Below, in pieces: positions 26,368 to 36,170 of a stretch of DNA of 64,000 bases (position 1 is its first letter; each line of letters opens with the position of its first letter). The position numbers were made by a program, and so were the translations under genes. The stretch is from Tistrella mobilis. Its GTDB lineage: Bacteria > Pseudomonadota > Alphaproteobacteria > Tistrellales > Tistrellaceae. The notes beneath the pieces are model-generated. The model was not told where the DNA came from, did no database searches, and saw nothing but the letters and a program-made list of their open reading frames with translations. The DNA is taken from NCBI RefSeq assembly GCF_039634785.1, contig NZ_JBBIAB010000018.1, positions 34,334-98,333 on the forward strand. The letters are read 5' to 3'.

Positions 26368-27333
26368 ATGAACGGGAAGGCGCCGATGCGCGGAGAAGAA
26401 ACACCGGTCCGGGCCTCGGACTGGCTGGTGCGCCTGCTCGACGCACCCGGCGATGCCGGGTTACGGCGGCGCTTCGATGCCTGGCTTGCCGCCGATCCGG
26501 ATCATCGGCGCGACTGGGAAGAGATGGCGCAGACCTATGCGCTGCTGGGGCAGGTTCTGCCGGCGCCGGCCGCCGCTGCCCCGCAGCGCACCGCCCGGGC
26601 CCATCGCCGTCTTCCGCGACGGCGGATGCGGATGGCGGGGGCCGGGCTGGCCCTGGCGGCCGGTATCGCGCTTGCCATCCTGCCGGTCCGGTTGCCGGCC
26701 TGGCTGGCCGACCAGTCCACCGGCCATGGCCAGACCCGTCAGATCGCGCTGGCCGATGGCAGCCGCATGGATCTGGCACCGCAAAGCGCCGCCGATGTCG
26801 TGATCGATGCCACCGGCCGCCGGATCCGTCTGATCGACGGCCGGGCCTATTTCGAGGTGGTCGCCGATCCCGCCCGCCCCTTCGTCGTCACGGCGGGCCC
26901 GGCGACGGTCACCGTCCGCGGCACCGGCTTCGAAGTGGCCGATACGGCAGAGGGCGTGGTGGTGGCGGTCCGTCACGGCCGGGTGGAGGTGGCGGGCGGT
27001 TCCGAACCCCGGCTTCTGGGCCCCGGCGACCGGCTGACCCTGGGCGCGGATGGGGATCTTGTCCAGGACCGGTTGCGCCCCGACGAGGTCGCCGCCTGGA
27101 CCGAAGGTCAGCTGATCGTGCGCGACCGGCCCGTCGCCCGGGTGGTCGATGCGCTGCGCCCCTATGCGTCGGAGATGATCCTGCTGACCGACGACAGCCT
27201 TGCCCGTCAGCCGCTCACCGGCATCTACGACCTCCGCCGGCCGCGCGCGGCACTCGACGCCATCGCGGCCGCACAGGGCGCCCGCGTCATCGAGATCACG
27301 CCCTGGATCCTGCTGCTCTCGAAAAAAATCTGA
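26368..27333 (+). CDS. FecR-type anti-sigma/signal-transducing membrane protein
   Basis: Protein of 321 aa. The N-terminal cytoplasmic domain has SDWLVRLLDAPGDAGLRRRFDAWLAADPDHRRDWEEM, and one membrane segment lies at about 86-108. The periplasmic FecR domain carries TRQIALADGSRMDLAPQSA and VTAGPATVTVRGTGFEV. It relays the state of the outer-membrane receptor to the sigma factor encoded 55 bp upstream. AGGGAG stands 7 nt before the ATG. The C-terminal 80 residues resemble the receptor-interacting STN-like fold of FecR proteins. Confidence 0.9.
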   Translation: MNGKAPMRGEETPVRASDWLVRLLDAPGDAGLRRRFDAWLAADPDHRRDWEEMAQTYALLGQVLPAPAAAAPQRTARAHRRLPRRRMRMAGAGLALAAGIALAILPVRLPAWLADQSTGHGQTRQIALADGSRMDLAPQSAADVVIDATGRRIRLIDGRAYFEVVADPARPFVVTAGPATVTVRGTGFEVADTAEGVVVAVRHGRVEVAGGSEPRLLGPGDRLTLGADGDLVQDRLRPDEVAAWTEGQLIVRDRPVARVVDALRPYASEMILLTDDSLARQPLTGIYDLRRPRAALDAIAAAQGARVIEITPWILLLSKKI

Positions 27334-27377
27334 ACACCCGCCCCGGCACCGTCGTCAACGGATCGATATCTGCAACT

Positions 27378-27421
27378 GCGTCGCACATGCAAAACACCAT
27401 GGGGCACATGGTGCGCGACGC
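27378..27421 (+). promoter_or_regulatory. Nested inverted repeats in the TonB-receptor leader
   Basis: An outer pair GCGTCGC (27378-27384) and GCGACGC (27415-27421) encloses an inner pair CACCATG (27395-27401) and CATGGTG (27407-27413) with a five-base loop. All pairs are perfect. The element lies 28 bp before the receptor ATG. It may be a leader hairpin, the target of the FecI-type sigma or another regulator, or a weak terminator separating fecR from the receptor gene. Confidence 0.5.
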
Positions 27422-27448
27422 TGAAGAACGCATCCGAAGGGTCGGGCT

Positions 27449-29692
27449 ATGACGATGGTGAAGAACATGTCGGCCGGGCGGGCCGTCGCGGCGGCGCTGA
27501 TGCTGGGAACGGCGCTCGCGACCGGTACCGCCTGGACGGCCGCGGCACGGGCGCAGACGGCGGCCGAGGCAGCCCGGCACGATTTCGACATTCCGGCCCA
27601 GAAACTGGCAGATGCCCTGCCGGCTTTCGGGCGCCAGGCCGGCATCCAGGTTTCGGCCCATGGCGATCTCGTCCGCGAGGCCATGACCGGCGGCGTCTCC
27701 GGCCGCCTGACCGTGGCGGCAGCGCTCGATCGTCTGCTCGCCGGCACGGGGCTCAGCCATCGGCTGGATGCCGGCGGGGTGGTGATATCCGAGGCCGCCG
27801 CCGGCAACACCACCCTCGACCCGCTGATGGTCCAGGCTGCGCGCAGCGCCGATGCCTTTGCCAATGCCGCCGACCGCGCCGGATCGCTGACCGTCACCCG
27901 CGAGGATCTGGAACGGCGCAACCCCGCCACCCTCAAGGACGTCTTCGCGGGCGAGGCCACGGTCTCCGTCGGCGGCGGCCAGCCGGTCGCGCAGAAGATC
28001 TATGTCCAGGGCATCGAAGAGACCAATCTGGCGGTCACCATCGACGGCGCCCGCCAGAACAACAAGGTCTTCCACCACAACGCCACCACGCTGATCGACC
28101 CGGCCCTGCTCAAGGCCGTGCGGGTGGATCCGGGCGTCGCACCCGCCGATGCCGGGCCGGGTGCGCTGGGTGGTGCCATCGTCTATGAAACCGCCGATGC
28201 CGCCGACCTGCTCGACCCGGGCGAGATGGCCGGCGGCTATGTCTCGACCAGCTGGGACAGCAACGGCAACACCTTCACCAAGGGCGGCTCGGTCTATGGC
28301 CGCACCGCCGACGGCTTCGAAGGGCTCGCCTTCTTCAAACAGGCCGATGGCGACGACTACGAAGCCGGCAATGGCCGCGAGGTCTCGGGCACCGGTGCCG
28401 GGCTGCAGAGCATCCTGCTGAAGGGCGCCTGGGAAAGCACCGACGGCCACCGCTTCGAACTCTCGGGCGAGCAGGTGCAGGATGATTCGGTCCGCCCCTT
28501 CCGCGCCAATATCGGCCGGCTGACCAACCGTCCCGCCGACAACCGGCTCTACGATCTCCGCCGCCGCAATCTGGTCGCGACCTATGAAGACACGACCCGC
28601 GAGGGGATGTGGAACCCGCGCGTGGTGCTGGGCTGGAACGAAACCGATCTGGGCGTCCCCAGCCCCGACGACACGGTCGTCTACAGCCATGGCGAGACGA
28701 CCAGCCTGTCGGGCCGGATCGAAAACCGGATGTTCTTCACCCCCGATGACAGCGTCACCACCGGTGTCGATTTCTACGACGACGAGGCCGCGTACAAAGA
28801 CCGCAGCAGCGACATGTCAGAGACGGCGACCAATCTCGGCCTCTATGCCCAGGCCCGCCTGCAGCCGGTCGACCGGCTGCGCCTCTCCTTCGGCCTGCGC
28901 GGCGACCAGCAGTGGTTCGAAGGCGTCAACGGCACCGAAATCGACCATGCCGGCCTCAGCGGCAATGCCTCGGTGGCCTGGGACGTGCGGGATGATCTGA
29001 CGCTGAAGGCCGGGTATTCGAACGTCTTCGGTGGCATCGCTCTGGCCGAGAATTTCGTCATGAATTCGGGGTGGGACTATTCCGGCGGCATCAAGCCGGT
29101 CCGGTCCGACAACGTGACCCTTGGCGCCGAATACCGGCTCGACGGCTTCACCTTCGGTGCCGGCGTGTTCCGCAGCCGGTTCGAAGATGCCCGCAACGAA
29201 AGCTGGCGTGACGGCCCGGCCGGTAATCTCGACGTCGAAACCGAGGGCTATGTCCTCTCGGCCGCCTATGGCTGGGGGCCCGGTTTCGCACGCATCTCTT
29301 ACACCGACACCCGGTTGACCATCGAAGGCAAGCCGGGCGATTCCGACATCGGCCTCTATCTGGGCAGCCCGGTCGGACGGTTGATCGCAGCCGAAATCGC
29401 CCATCGCTTCGAGACCACCGGCCTCCTGGTCGGCGCCACCGTCGAAGCCGGCTTCGAGAACGACGACCTGGTTTCAGAAGGTTACGAGACGCTCGAAGCC
29501 TATCAGTCGCTGAACCTCTATGCGGAATACACCCCGGATGTCGTGCCCGGGCTCACCCTGCGGGGTGAGGTCAACAACGTCTTCGACCAGGCCTATGCCG
29601 ACCGCACGACCTATGGCCAGGAATTCTCCAATGTCGATCCGATCTACGAACCGGGCCGGTCGGTCCTGATCAAGGCCACCATGGCCTTCTGA
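27449..29692 (+). CDS. TonB-dependent outer-membrane receptor with N-terminal signalling (STN) domain
   Basis: Protein of 747 aa. It has a signal peptide (1 to about 36, ending AARAQ), then an STN domain at about 45-110 (FDIPAQKLADALPAFGRQAGIQV...LLAGTGLSHRL), a plug domain with QKIYVQGIEETNLAVTIDGARQ, and a barrel ending RSVLIKATMAF with a terminal Phe. It would take up a siderophore, haem or other iron compound using TonB, and through the STN domain signal to the FecR-type protein. The FecI-FecR-receptor order is the classical surface-signalling set. HNATTLIDPALLK in the plug is like haem-receptor-type proteins, but the ligand is uncertain. Confidence 0.9.
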   Translation: MTMVKNMSAGRAVAAALMLGTALATGTAWTAAARAQTAAEAARHDFDIPAQKLADALPAFGRQAGIQVSAHGDLVREAMTGGVSGRLTVAAALDRLLAGTGLSHRLDAGGVVISEAAAGNTTLDPLMVQAARSADAFANAADRAGSLTVTREDLERRNPATLKDVFAGEATVSVGGGQPVAQKIYVQGIEETNLAVTIDGARQNNKVFHHNATTLIDPALLKAVRVDPGVAPADAGPGALGGAIVYETADAADLLDPGEMAGGYVSTSWDSNGNTFTKGGSVYGRTADGFEGLAFFKQADGDDYEAGNGREVSGTGAGLQSILLKGAWESTDGHRFELSGEQVQDDSVRPFRANIGRLTNRPADNRLYDLRRRNLVATYEDTTREGMWNPRVVLGWNETDLGVPSPDDTVVYSHGETTSLSGRIENRMFFTPDDSVTTGVDFYDDEAAYKDRSSDMSETATNLGLYAQARLQPVDRLRLSFGLRGDQQWFEGVNGTEIDHAGLSGNASVAWDVRDDLTLKAGYSNVFGGIALAENFVMNSGWDYSGGIKPVRSDNVTLGAEYRLDGFTFGAGVFRSRFEDARNESWRDGPAGNLDVETEGYVLSAAYGWGPGFARISYTDTRLTIEGKPGDSDIGLYLGSPVGRLIAAEIAHRFETTGLLVGATVEAGFENDDLVSEGYETLEAYQSLNLYAEYTPDVVPGLTLRGEVNNVFDQAYADRTTYGQEFSNVDPIYEPGRSVLIKATMAF

Positions 29693-29718
29693 GCCAGCGC
29701 TCGCCTGCGGAACCGAAA

Positions 29719-29752
29719 ACGCCGGCCCGTCTCGGGGCCGGCGTCTTTTTTT
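29719..29752 (+). terminator. Rho-independent terminator after the TonB receptor gene
   Basis: ACGCCGGCCC and GGGCCGGCGT form a perfect 10-bp stem with a six-base loop, followed by C and seven T on the plus strand. On the minus strand the same stem ends in GTTTTC, so it probably also terminates the convergent YbjN-type gene. Confidence 0.92.
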
Positions 29753-29756
29753 CACC

Positions 29757-30245
29757 TCAATTCGCCTCGATCACCTGGTCGCGGAAATCGAGCATGACGG
29801 TCTTCCACCAGTCCAGCGTGTCGTCGAAATTGCGCCGGCTGACGCCGCTCTTCAGGTTCACGTCGAACTCGATCACCGGGTCGCCCTCGTCGTCGATATA
29901 GGCCCGGCTGAAACGCTTGGTGCGGTTCCACTCGGCGACATGGGCCTCGGTCACATTGGTGTCCGTCCAGCCGGCATAGAAGCCCAGCGTGTCGCAATTG
30001 CGGTTGTTCGTGCAGTCGTTGAAGAAGATCGCATAGCCGACACCGTCGATGCGGCCGCGGATCAGCGGATCGCCGTTGTCGGATTTTTCAAGATTGGCAG
30101 AACCGTAGCCGCGGGCCAGATTCAGGATCTGGTCGGGGTCGGAACCGTCGATCATCTGTTGCGCGGCCACCGCCTGCGGCGCCAGCATCATCATGCCCAG
30201 TGCGGCGGCGACCACCACCCCGCGGATCGACGTCATGCCAGTCAT
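29757..30245 (-). CDS. Secreted YbjN-domain protein
   Basis: Protein of 162 aa with a signal peptide (MTGMTSIRGVVVAAALGMMM, Ala-rich cleavage near AVAAQ). The mature region of about 130 aa shows ILNLARGYGSANLEKSDNGDPLIRGRIDGVGYAIFFNDC and a late VIEFDVNLKSGVSRRNFDDTLDWW, which resemble YbjN-type domains. Its role is unknown; such domains occur in bacterial envelope or stress-related proteins. Two Cys at NDCTNNRNC could pair. It is convergent with the receptor gene and divergent from the acyltransferase gene. The start could also be the second Met at 30236. Confidence 0.65.
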   Translation of the reverse strand: MTGMTSIRGVVVAAALGMMMLAPQAVAAQQMIDGSDPDQILNLARGYGSANLEKSDNGDPLIRGRIDGVGYAIFFNDCTNNRNCDTLGFYAGWTDTNVTEAHVAEWNRTKRFSRAYIDDEGDPVIEFDVNLKSGVSRRNFDDTLDWWKTVMLDFRDQVIEAN

Positions 30246-30365
30246 GCCTGAACCTGCCTTCCGGTTTCGATGTCACGAAACCGGAGCCTAAGGGATGGCG
30301 TCGGCAGCGGCAAGCTGGCACAAGATCAGGGCCGACCTTCGACATCTGCCGATGAAAAGCCCCGC

Positions 30366-31412
30366 ATGCCGACCGCACTTCTTCGGATCGACGCTCTCCA
30401 GATCCTCCGCTTCATCGCTGCGGGGCTGATCGTTCTCCACCACACGATCAGCATCCTTCACAGCCGGAACATCGACGGCATCCCGCGGATCCCCGGACTG
30501 ATCGCGGGCGTCGACATATTCTTTGTGCTGTCGGGCTTCATCATGGTGCATGCCTTCAGCCCGAATGGCCGTCGATCCGTCTTCATGCTGAAACGCATCT
30601 TCCGCATCGTACCGCTCTACTGGCTGCTCACCACTCTCCTCTGGGTGATGGCCGCCGCAGCGCCGCAGCGCTTCAATACCGTTGATGCCGATCCCGCAGC
30701 CTGGCTGATGGCACTCTCATTCCTGCCACAGACGCTGTCAGGGAGGATCGTGGAGCCCGTGCTTCATGTCGGCTGGACCCTCAATTACGAAATGGCCTTC
30801 TACGCCCTCTTCGCCGCCTGCTTCGCGGGGACGGCCAGCCGCACAGCCGGTCGCTGTGCCGGCGTTCTCGTCGGGCTGGTCATTGCCGGGCAGATCTTCG
30901 ATCCGGCCGATCCGGTCATCGCCTTCTATACCAGCCCGCTGCTGCTCGAATTCGCTGCCGGCATGGGGGCGGCCCTTCTCTGTCGGCACAGGGCGGAGCA
31001 TCTGCGCCCAGCCGCGCCCTGGCTGCTGGCGGCAGGTATCCTGTTGCTGGTCTTGCAGGGGGTCTGGCCGGTGGGCGGCCATCGGGCCCTGATCTACGGC
31101 GTGCCCGGCCTCGGCATCGTCCTCGGCACCGCGCTGCTCCACGTTCCCCACGGGTGGTGCTCCCGCGCGGCCATCCGCCTCGGCGACGCCTCTTATGCCC
31201 TTTATCTCGTTCATCCACTGGTGCTGGCAACGGTCGCGAAGCTGCTTGTCGATACCGGCCATCTCCGTCAGGCCCTGCCGCTCGCCCTGATCATGATGAC
31301 GCTCTCGGTCCTGGCGGCTTTCCCCTGCCGCCATCTCGTCGAGCGTCCTGCGCAGGCCTGGTTGCAACGTCGCCTGAACCACAGAGACAGGGTTCAGAGC
31401 AGAACCAGCTGA
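30366..31412 (+). CDS. Acyltransferase-3 family membrane protein (OafA/ExoZ type)
   Basis: Protein of 348 aa with about 10 predicted membrane segments. The N-terminal RIDALQILRFIAAGLIVLHHT, with the family's conserved His, is followed by PGLIAGVDIFFVLSGFIMVH, both diagnostic. By family it transfers acetyl or other acyl groups to surface polysaccharide or similar targets at the inner membrane. The start at 30366 has only a weak GAAAAG upstream; an in-frame codon at 30270 is possible but adds a non-conserved tail. Its 3' end overlaps the convergent mgtE 3' end by 19 bp. Confidence 0.8.
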   Translation: MPTALLRIDALQILRFIAAGLIVLHHTISILHSRNIDGIPRIPGLIAGVDIFFVLSGFIMVHAFSPNGRRSVFMLKRIFRIVPLYWLLTTLLWVMAAAAPQRFNTVDADPAAWLMALSFLPQTLSGRIVEPVLHVGWTLNYEMAFYALFAACFAGTASRTAGRCAGVLVGLVIAGQIFDPADPVIAFYTSPLLLEFAAGMGAALLCRHRAEHLRPAAPWLLAAGILLLVLQGVWPVGGHRALIYGVPGLGIVLGTALLHVPHGWCSRAAIRLGDASYALYLVHPLVLATVAKLLVDTGHLRQALPLALIMMTLSVLAAFPCRHLVERPAQAWLQRRLNHRDRVQSRTS

Positions 31413-32803
31413 GCCAGCCCCAGAAAGGCGAAGAAGCCGACCACATCGGTGACCGCGGTCAGGAACACGCCGGCCGAGACCGCCGGGTCGACCTTCAGCC
31501 GGTCCAGCGCCAGCGGGATCAGCATGCCGGCCAGGCCCGCCGTTACCAGGTTGGCGAGCAGGGCGCAGAACAGCACCCCGCCGATGAAGGGGTCGAAGAT
31601 CACCGCCGCCACGGCGCCGACCGCGATGCCGAAGACCAGGCCGTTGATCGTGCCCACCCCCACCTCGCGGGTCAGGATGCGCATGGCGTTGGACGGCGTC
31701 AGTTCCTTCAGCGCCAGCGCCCTGACCGCCACGGTCAGGGTCTGGGTGCCGGCATTGCCGCCCATCGAGGCCACGATCGGCATCAGCACCGCCAGGGCGA
31801 CGATCTGTTCGATCGTGGCCTCGAACAGCGAGATCACCGAGCTGACCATCAGCGCCGTGCCGAGATTGACCCCGAGCCAGGCGATGCGCTGGCGCACCAC
31901 CGAGACCAGGCCGGCATTCACGTCGACCTCGGATCCGACACCGGCCATCAGGGCCATGTCCTCTTCGGCCTCTTCCTGAATGACGTCGACCACGTCGTCG
32001 AAGGTGATCACGCCGATCAGCCGGCCCTGATCGTCCACGACCGGGGCGGAGGCCAGCGAATAGTGCCGGAACAGCCGGGCCACCTCTTCCTGGTCGGTGG
32101 CGGCGGCGATGGCATCGACGTCGCGGTCCATGATGTCGCGCAGCAGCACCTTGCGCGGATGGCGCAGCATGCGGGCCAGCGGCACCGACCCGATCGGCTT
32201 GTGCCGCGGGTCGACCACGAAGATTTCGTAGAATTCCTCGGGCAGGTCCGGGGTTTCGCGCAGGAAGTCGATCGCGCGCCCCACCGTCCAGAAGGCCGGC
32301 ATCGCGATCAGATCGCGCTGCATCAGGCGGCCGGCGGAATATTCCGGATAGGCGAGGCTTTCTTCCAGCGCCCGCCTTGTGGCGGGGGGCACCGCCGCCA
32401 GCAGTGCCGCCTGGATGTCGTCGTCCAGATCCTCGATCAGATAGATCGCATCGTCGCTGTCCAGTTCCGACAGCGCTTCGGCCAGCGCCCGGGGGCCCAA
32501 CTGGGCAATGACCTGATCGCGGACATTGCCACCCAGATGCGGCAGGATTTCAGGGTCGAAGCCGTCGCGCTGCAGCTCCACCAGCGCGCGGCGTTCCTCT
32601 CCCGACAGCCGTTCCAGCAGATCGGCGATGTCGGCGGCATGCAGTTCGGCGACCAGCATGCGCGCCGTGGGCGCGTCCCCCTCGTCCAGGGCATCGGCCA
32701 CCCGCCGGACCAGTTCGTCCGAGACACCGTAAAGCGCCTCGGCCTCGCCCGCCGCGGTGGCCGTCTCACCGTCGCGTCCCTGGATGTCGTCGTCGTCGCG
32801 CAA
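31394..32803 (-). CDS. mgtE: Magnesium transporter MgtE
   Basis: Protein of 469 aa. It has the N-domain (about 30-150, LHAADIADLLERLSGEERRALVEL), two CBS domains (about 150-275, with SAGRLMQRDLIAMPAFWTV and VVDDQGRLIGVITFDDVVDVIQEEAEEDM), and five membrane segments including PIVASMGGNAGTQTLTVAVR, the MgtE pore signature. It imports Mg2+ with gating by the cytoplasmic domains. The start appears to be TTG at 32803 with GGAG about 10 nt upstream. It follows maeB on the same strand by 85 bp. Confidence 0.9.
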   Translation of the reverse strand: MRDDDDIQGRDGETATAAGEAEALYGVSDELVRRVADALDEGDAPTARMLVAELHAADIADLLERLSGEERRALVELQRDGFDPEILPHLGGNVRDQVIAQLGPRALAEALSELDSDDAIYLIEDLDDDIQAALLAAVPPATRRALEESLAYPEYSAGRLMQRDLIAMPAFWTVGRAIDFLRETPDLPEEFYEIFVVDPRHKPIGSVPLARMLRHPRKVLLRDIMDRDVDAIAAATDQEEVARLFRHYSLASAPVVDDQGRLIGVITFDDVVDVIQEEAEEDMALMAGVGSEVDVNAGLVSVVRQRIAWLGVNLGTALMVSSVISLFEATIEQIVALAVLMPIVASMGGNAGTQTLTVAVRALALKELTPSNAMRILTREVGVGTINGLVFGIAVGAVAAVIFDPFIGGVLFCALLANLVTAGLAGMLIPLALDRLKVDPAVSAGVFLTAVTDVVGFFAFLGLAQLVLL

Positions 32804-32841
32804 GCTGTCGGATCTCCGGGGATCGGGAAGGGGGTCGGGGA

Positions 32842-32855
32842 ATGCCGGCCGGCAT
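32842..32855. other. 14-bp palindrome between maeB and mgtE
   Basis: ATGCCGGCCGGCAT is a perfect palindrome with partial outer pairing (GG and CC) in the 85-bp gap after maeB. It could be a hairpin at the maeB 3' end, with no T-tract. Confidence 0.3.
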
Positions 32856-32888
32856 CCCGTCCCCGGAAAGCCGGCCGCTCAGATCATG

Positions 32889-35198
32889 TCAGGCAGGTTC
32901 CGCCGGGATCGGGCACCAGGGCGTGTCGCGCGACTTTTCGATCGCGTCCACGACCACCAGGGCCGACAGGTTGACGATACCGCGCACCGACACCGCGGGG
33001 GTCAGAATATGAGCCGGATGGTTGAGCCCGATCAGCACCGGCCCGACCGAGGTGCCGCTGGTCAGCGCCTTGGCGAGATTAAAGGCGATGTTGCCGGAAT
33101 CAAGGTCCGGCGTGATCAGCAGATTGGCCGAGCCCTGAAGCAGCGAGCCCGGGAAGACCCGATGGCGCACCTCTTCCGAGATCGCGGCATCGGCCTGCAT
33201 CTCGCCCTCGACCTCCAGTTCCGGCGCCTGCTCGCGGACCATCGCGAAGGCATCGCGCATCATCTGCGCCGACGGCGTCTCGCCGGTGCCGTAGCTCGAC
33301 GACGACAGCAGGGCGATCTTGGGCGTGATGCCGAAGCGGCGGACCTCTTCGGCGCACATGATCGTCATCTCGGCGATCTGTTCGGGGCTGCGCTTGTGCT
33401 CCACCTGGGTATCGGCCACGAAGATGGTCTTGGTGGGCAGGATCAGCGCCTGCATGGCGCAGGGCTCGCTCACCCCCCGGCGCACCCCGAAGATCTCCTT
33501 CAGGTGGCGCAGATTCTTCACGAACCGGCTGACCGGGCCGCAGATCAGGGCGTCGGCCTCGCCGATATGGACCATCAGCGCACCGATCACCGTCGCCCGG
33601 GTGCGCACCACGGTGCGGGCGCTTTCGGGCGTGACGCCGCGGCGGCACATCAGCCGGTGATATTCCGACCAATAGGTGTTGTAGCGCGGATCATCCTCGG
33701 GGTCGCAGAGCTCGATATCCTTGTCGAGCTTCAGGCGCAGGCCCAGCCGCTCGATGCGCCGCTGCACCACCGCGCGGCGGCCGATCAGGATCGGCTGGGC
33801 GAAGCCTTCGTCGACCACGATCTGGGCGGCGCGCAGCACGCGCTCATCCTCGCCATCGGCATAGACCACGCGCTTGGGCTGCGCCTTCGCGCGCTCGAAC
33901 ACGGTCCGCATGACCAGGCCCGAGCGGAAGAAATAGGACGACAGCACCTGGCGATAGGCGTCGAAATCCTCGATCGGCCGGGTGGCGACGCCGCTTTCCA
34001 TCGCGGCCCGGGCCACCGCCGACGACACCTCGACCACCAGCCGGGGATCGAACGGCTTGGGGATCAGGTATTCCGGGCCGAAGCGCAGTTCCTGGCCGCC
34101 ATAGGCCTGCGCCACTTCCGACGAAGGCTCGGCCATGGCCAGATCGGCGATCGCCTGGGCGGCCGCCTTCTTCATCTCGATGTTGATCGTGGTCGCGCCC
34201 ACATCCAGCGCGCCGCGGAACACGAAGGGGAAGCAGAGGACGTTGTTGACCTGGTTGGGGAAGTCCGACCGGCCGGTGGCGATGATCGCATCGGGGCGCA
34301 CCCGGCGCGCCTCGTCGGGCAGGATCTCGGGCGTCGGGTTGGCCAGCGCCATGATGATCGGCTGCGGCGCCATGGTCTTGACCATCTCGGCCGTCAGCAC
34401 CCGCGGGGCCGACAGGCCCAGGAAGATGTCGGCGCCGGAAATCACCTCGGCCAGCGTCCGCGCGTCGGTCTCGACCGCATAGGTCTCCTTGCGCGGATCC
34501 ATCTGCTCGTTGCGGCCCTTCCAGACCACGCCGACGATGTCGGTGACGGTGATGTTGGCGCGCGGCAGGCCCAGCTCGACCAGCAGGTCCAGGCAGGCCA
34601 GCGCCGCGGCACCGGCGCCCGAGGCCACCAGCTTCACCTGATCCAGCGGCTTGCCCACCACGCGCAGCGCGTTCAGCATCGCGGCCGCGACCACGATCGC
34701 GGTGCCGTGCTGGTCGTCGTGGAAGACCGGGATCTTCATCCGGTCCTTCAGCCGTTCCTCGATCTCGAAGCATTCCGGCGCCTTGATGTCCTCAAGGTTG
34801 ATCGCGCCGAAAGACGGCTCAAGGCTGGCGATGATCTCGACCAGCTTGTCGGGGTCGCGCTCGTCGATCTCGATGTCCACCGCGTCGATGCCGGCGAACT
34901 TCTTGAACAGGACCGCCTTGCCTTCCATCACCGGCTTGGCCGCCAGCGGGCCGATCGCGCCCAGGCCCAGAACGGCGGTGCCGTTGGTCACCACCGCGAC
35001 CATGTTGCCGCGGGTGGTATAGAGCGAGGCGTTGAGCGGGTCCTCAACGATCGCCTCGCAGGCATAGGCCACGCCCGGAGAATAGGCGAGCGCGAGGTCG
35101 CGCTGGTTGGCGAGCGGCTTGGTCGGCTCGATGCTGAACTTGCCCGGTTTCGGCAGGCGGTGATATTCGAGCGCGCCGTCGCGCAGTTCCTTCGACAT
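32889..35198 (-). CDS. maeB: NADP-dependent malic enzyme with C-terminal phosphotransacetylase-like domain
   Basis: Protein of 769 aa, the length of MaeB/TME multidomain malic enzymes. The malic part spans about 1-430 ([64 protein letters not shown] and [14 protein letters not shown]). A Pta-like part from about 440 includes [35 protein letters not shown] and [19 protein letters not shown]. It converts malate to pyruvate, CO2 and NADPH. The Pta domain is a regulatory, acetyl-CoA-sensing module in studied homologues. The start at 35198 is supported by GGGGGAG upstream, and it is divergent from lipB. Confidence 0.93.
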   Translation of the reverse strand: MSKELRDGALEYHRLPKPGKFSIEPTKPLANQRDLALAYSPGVAYACEAIVEDPLNASLYTTRGNMVAVVTNGTAVLGLGAIGPLAAKPVMEGKAVLFKKFAGIDAVDIEIDERDPDKLVEIIASLEPSFGAINLEDIKAPECFEIEERLKDRMKIPVFHDDQHGTAIVVAAAMLNALRVVGKPLDQVKLVASGAGAAALACLDLLVELGLPRANITVTDIVGVVWKGRNEQMDPRKETYAVETDARTLAEVISGADIFLGLSAPRVLTAEMVKTMAPQPIIMALANPTPEILPDEARRVRPDAIIATGRSDFPNQVNNVLCFPFVFRGALDVGATTINIEMKKAAAQAIADLAMAEPSSEVAQAYGGQELRFGPEYLIPKPFDPRLVVEVSSAVARAAMESGVATRPIEDFDAYRQVLSSYFFRSGLVMRTVFERAKAQPKRVVYADGEDERVLRAAQIVVDEGFAQPILIGRRAVVQRRIERLGLRLKLDKDIELCDPEDDPRYNTYWSEYHRLMCRRGVTPESARTVVRTRATVIGALMVHIGEADALICGPVSRFVKNLRHLKEIFGVRRGVSEPCAMQALILPTKTIFVADTQVEHKRSPEQIAEMTIMCAEEVRRFGITPKIALLSSSSYGTGETPSAQMMRDAFAMVREQAPELEVEGEMQADAAISEEVRHRVFPGSLLQGSANLLITPDLDSGNIAFNLAKALTSGTSVGPVLIGLNHPAHILTPAVSVRGIVNLSALVVVDAIEKSRDTPWCPIPAEPA

Positions 35199-35474
35199 TC
35201 GCGGTCGTCTCCCCCGGTATCTTACGCCGCAGGCCCGGGCTGCGGCCTCTTCATCCGCGCCCTTTTCCCGCGTGCGGGCACAGTATAGCCGCCACGCCCC
35301 GAAAGGCCACCGGCACCCGGCCGCAGCCGCCGGAGGTCCGGTTTGCAACCATCGCATGGGCGGGGCCTCGCCGCACCATCGTGCGGGATGTCGCCCGATA
35401 TGGCGCAACCGGCCCCGGCGCACTAGATTGGGGCCAGCTGTCGCTGACGAAGATGAAGACGAGGGACGAGACGG

Positions 35475-36170
35475 ATGGCGGGAACGCTGCAGGGGGACGG
35501 GATCAGACCGGTCGAATGGGTCATCGCCCCCGGCCTGACCGATTACGAGGCCGCCGTCGCCGAGATGGAGGCGCGCGCCGCCCGGATCCGCGAGGGCACG
35601 GCGGGAGAACGGGTGTGGCTGGTCGAGCATCCGCCGATCCTGACCGCCGGCACCAGCGCGCAGCAGGATCGCGACCTGCTGGTGCCGCCGCGTTTCCCGA
35701 TCTACCGGACCGGCCGCGGCGGCCAGATCACCTATCACGGCCCCGGCCAGCGCGTGGCCTATGTCATGCTCGACCTCAAGGCCCGCGGCGCCGATATCCG
35801 GGCCTATGTCCACGGGCTGGAAAACTGGGTGATCCGGGCGCTCGACCGCTTCAACGTCAAGGGCCTCACCCGCGACGACCGTGTGGGGGTCTGGGTGGAG
35901 CGCGGCGACGGGTTCGACGACAAGATCGCCGCCATCGGCGTGCGCGTGCGCCGCTGGGTCAGCTTCCACGGCATTTCGCTGAATGTGGAGCCGGATCTCG
36001 GCCATTATGCCGGCATCGTGCCCTGCGGCGTGCAGGGCCACGGCATCACCTCGCTGGTGGCGCTGGGCCGGCCGGTGGGCATGGTAGAGGCCGACATGGC
36101 GCTGCGCGAAGCCTTCGAGGAGGTTTTCGGTCCCACCACCGACGAGGTCACCGCGGAGCGCGGCAGCTGA
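35475..36170 (+). CDS. lipB: Lipoyl(octanoyl) transferase LipB
   Basis: Protein of 231 aa. It moves octanoyl groups from acyl carrier protein to lipoyl domains of 2-oxo acid dehydrogenases. [25 protein letters not shown] and [25 protein letters not shown] hold K150. [15 protein letters not shown] holds the catalytic C184. The last codon's TGA abuts the convergent bioY stop directly, giving TGATCA with no spacer. The 276-bp gap to maeB should hold both divergent promoters. Confidence 0.95.
   Translation: MAGTLQGDGIRPVEWVIAPGLTDYEAAVAEMEARAARIREGTAGERVWLVEHPPILTAGTSAQQDRDLLVPPRFPIYRTGRGGQITYHGPGQRVAYVMLDLKARGADIRAYVHGLENWVIRALDRFNVKGLTRDDRVGVWVERGDGFDDKIAAIGVRVRRWVSFHGISLNVEPDLGHYAGIVPCGVQGHGITSLVALGRPVGMVEADMALREAFEEVFGPTTDEVTAERGS

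Noticed and set aside
32804..32888. Mg2+ riboswitch before mgtE
   Set aside because: Only 85 bp separate maeB and mgtE and the visible palindrome does not resemble an M-box.
32757..35288. 843-codon open frame on the plus strand opposite maeB
   Set aside because: It mirrors the maeB frame and consists of His/Arg/Gln-rich sequence without family motifs. High third-position GC in the real gene removes stops on the other strand.
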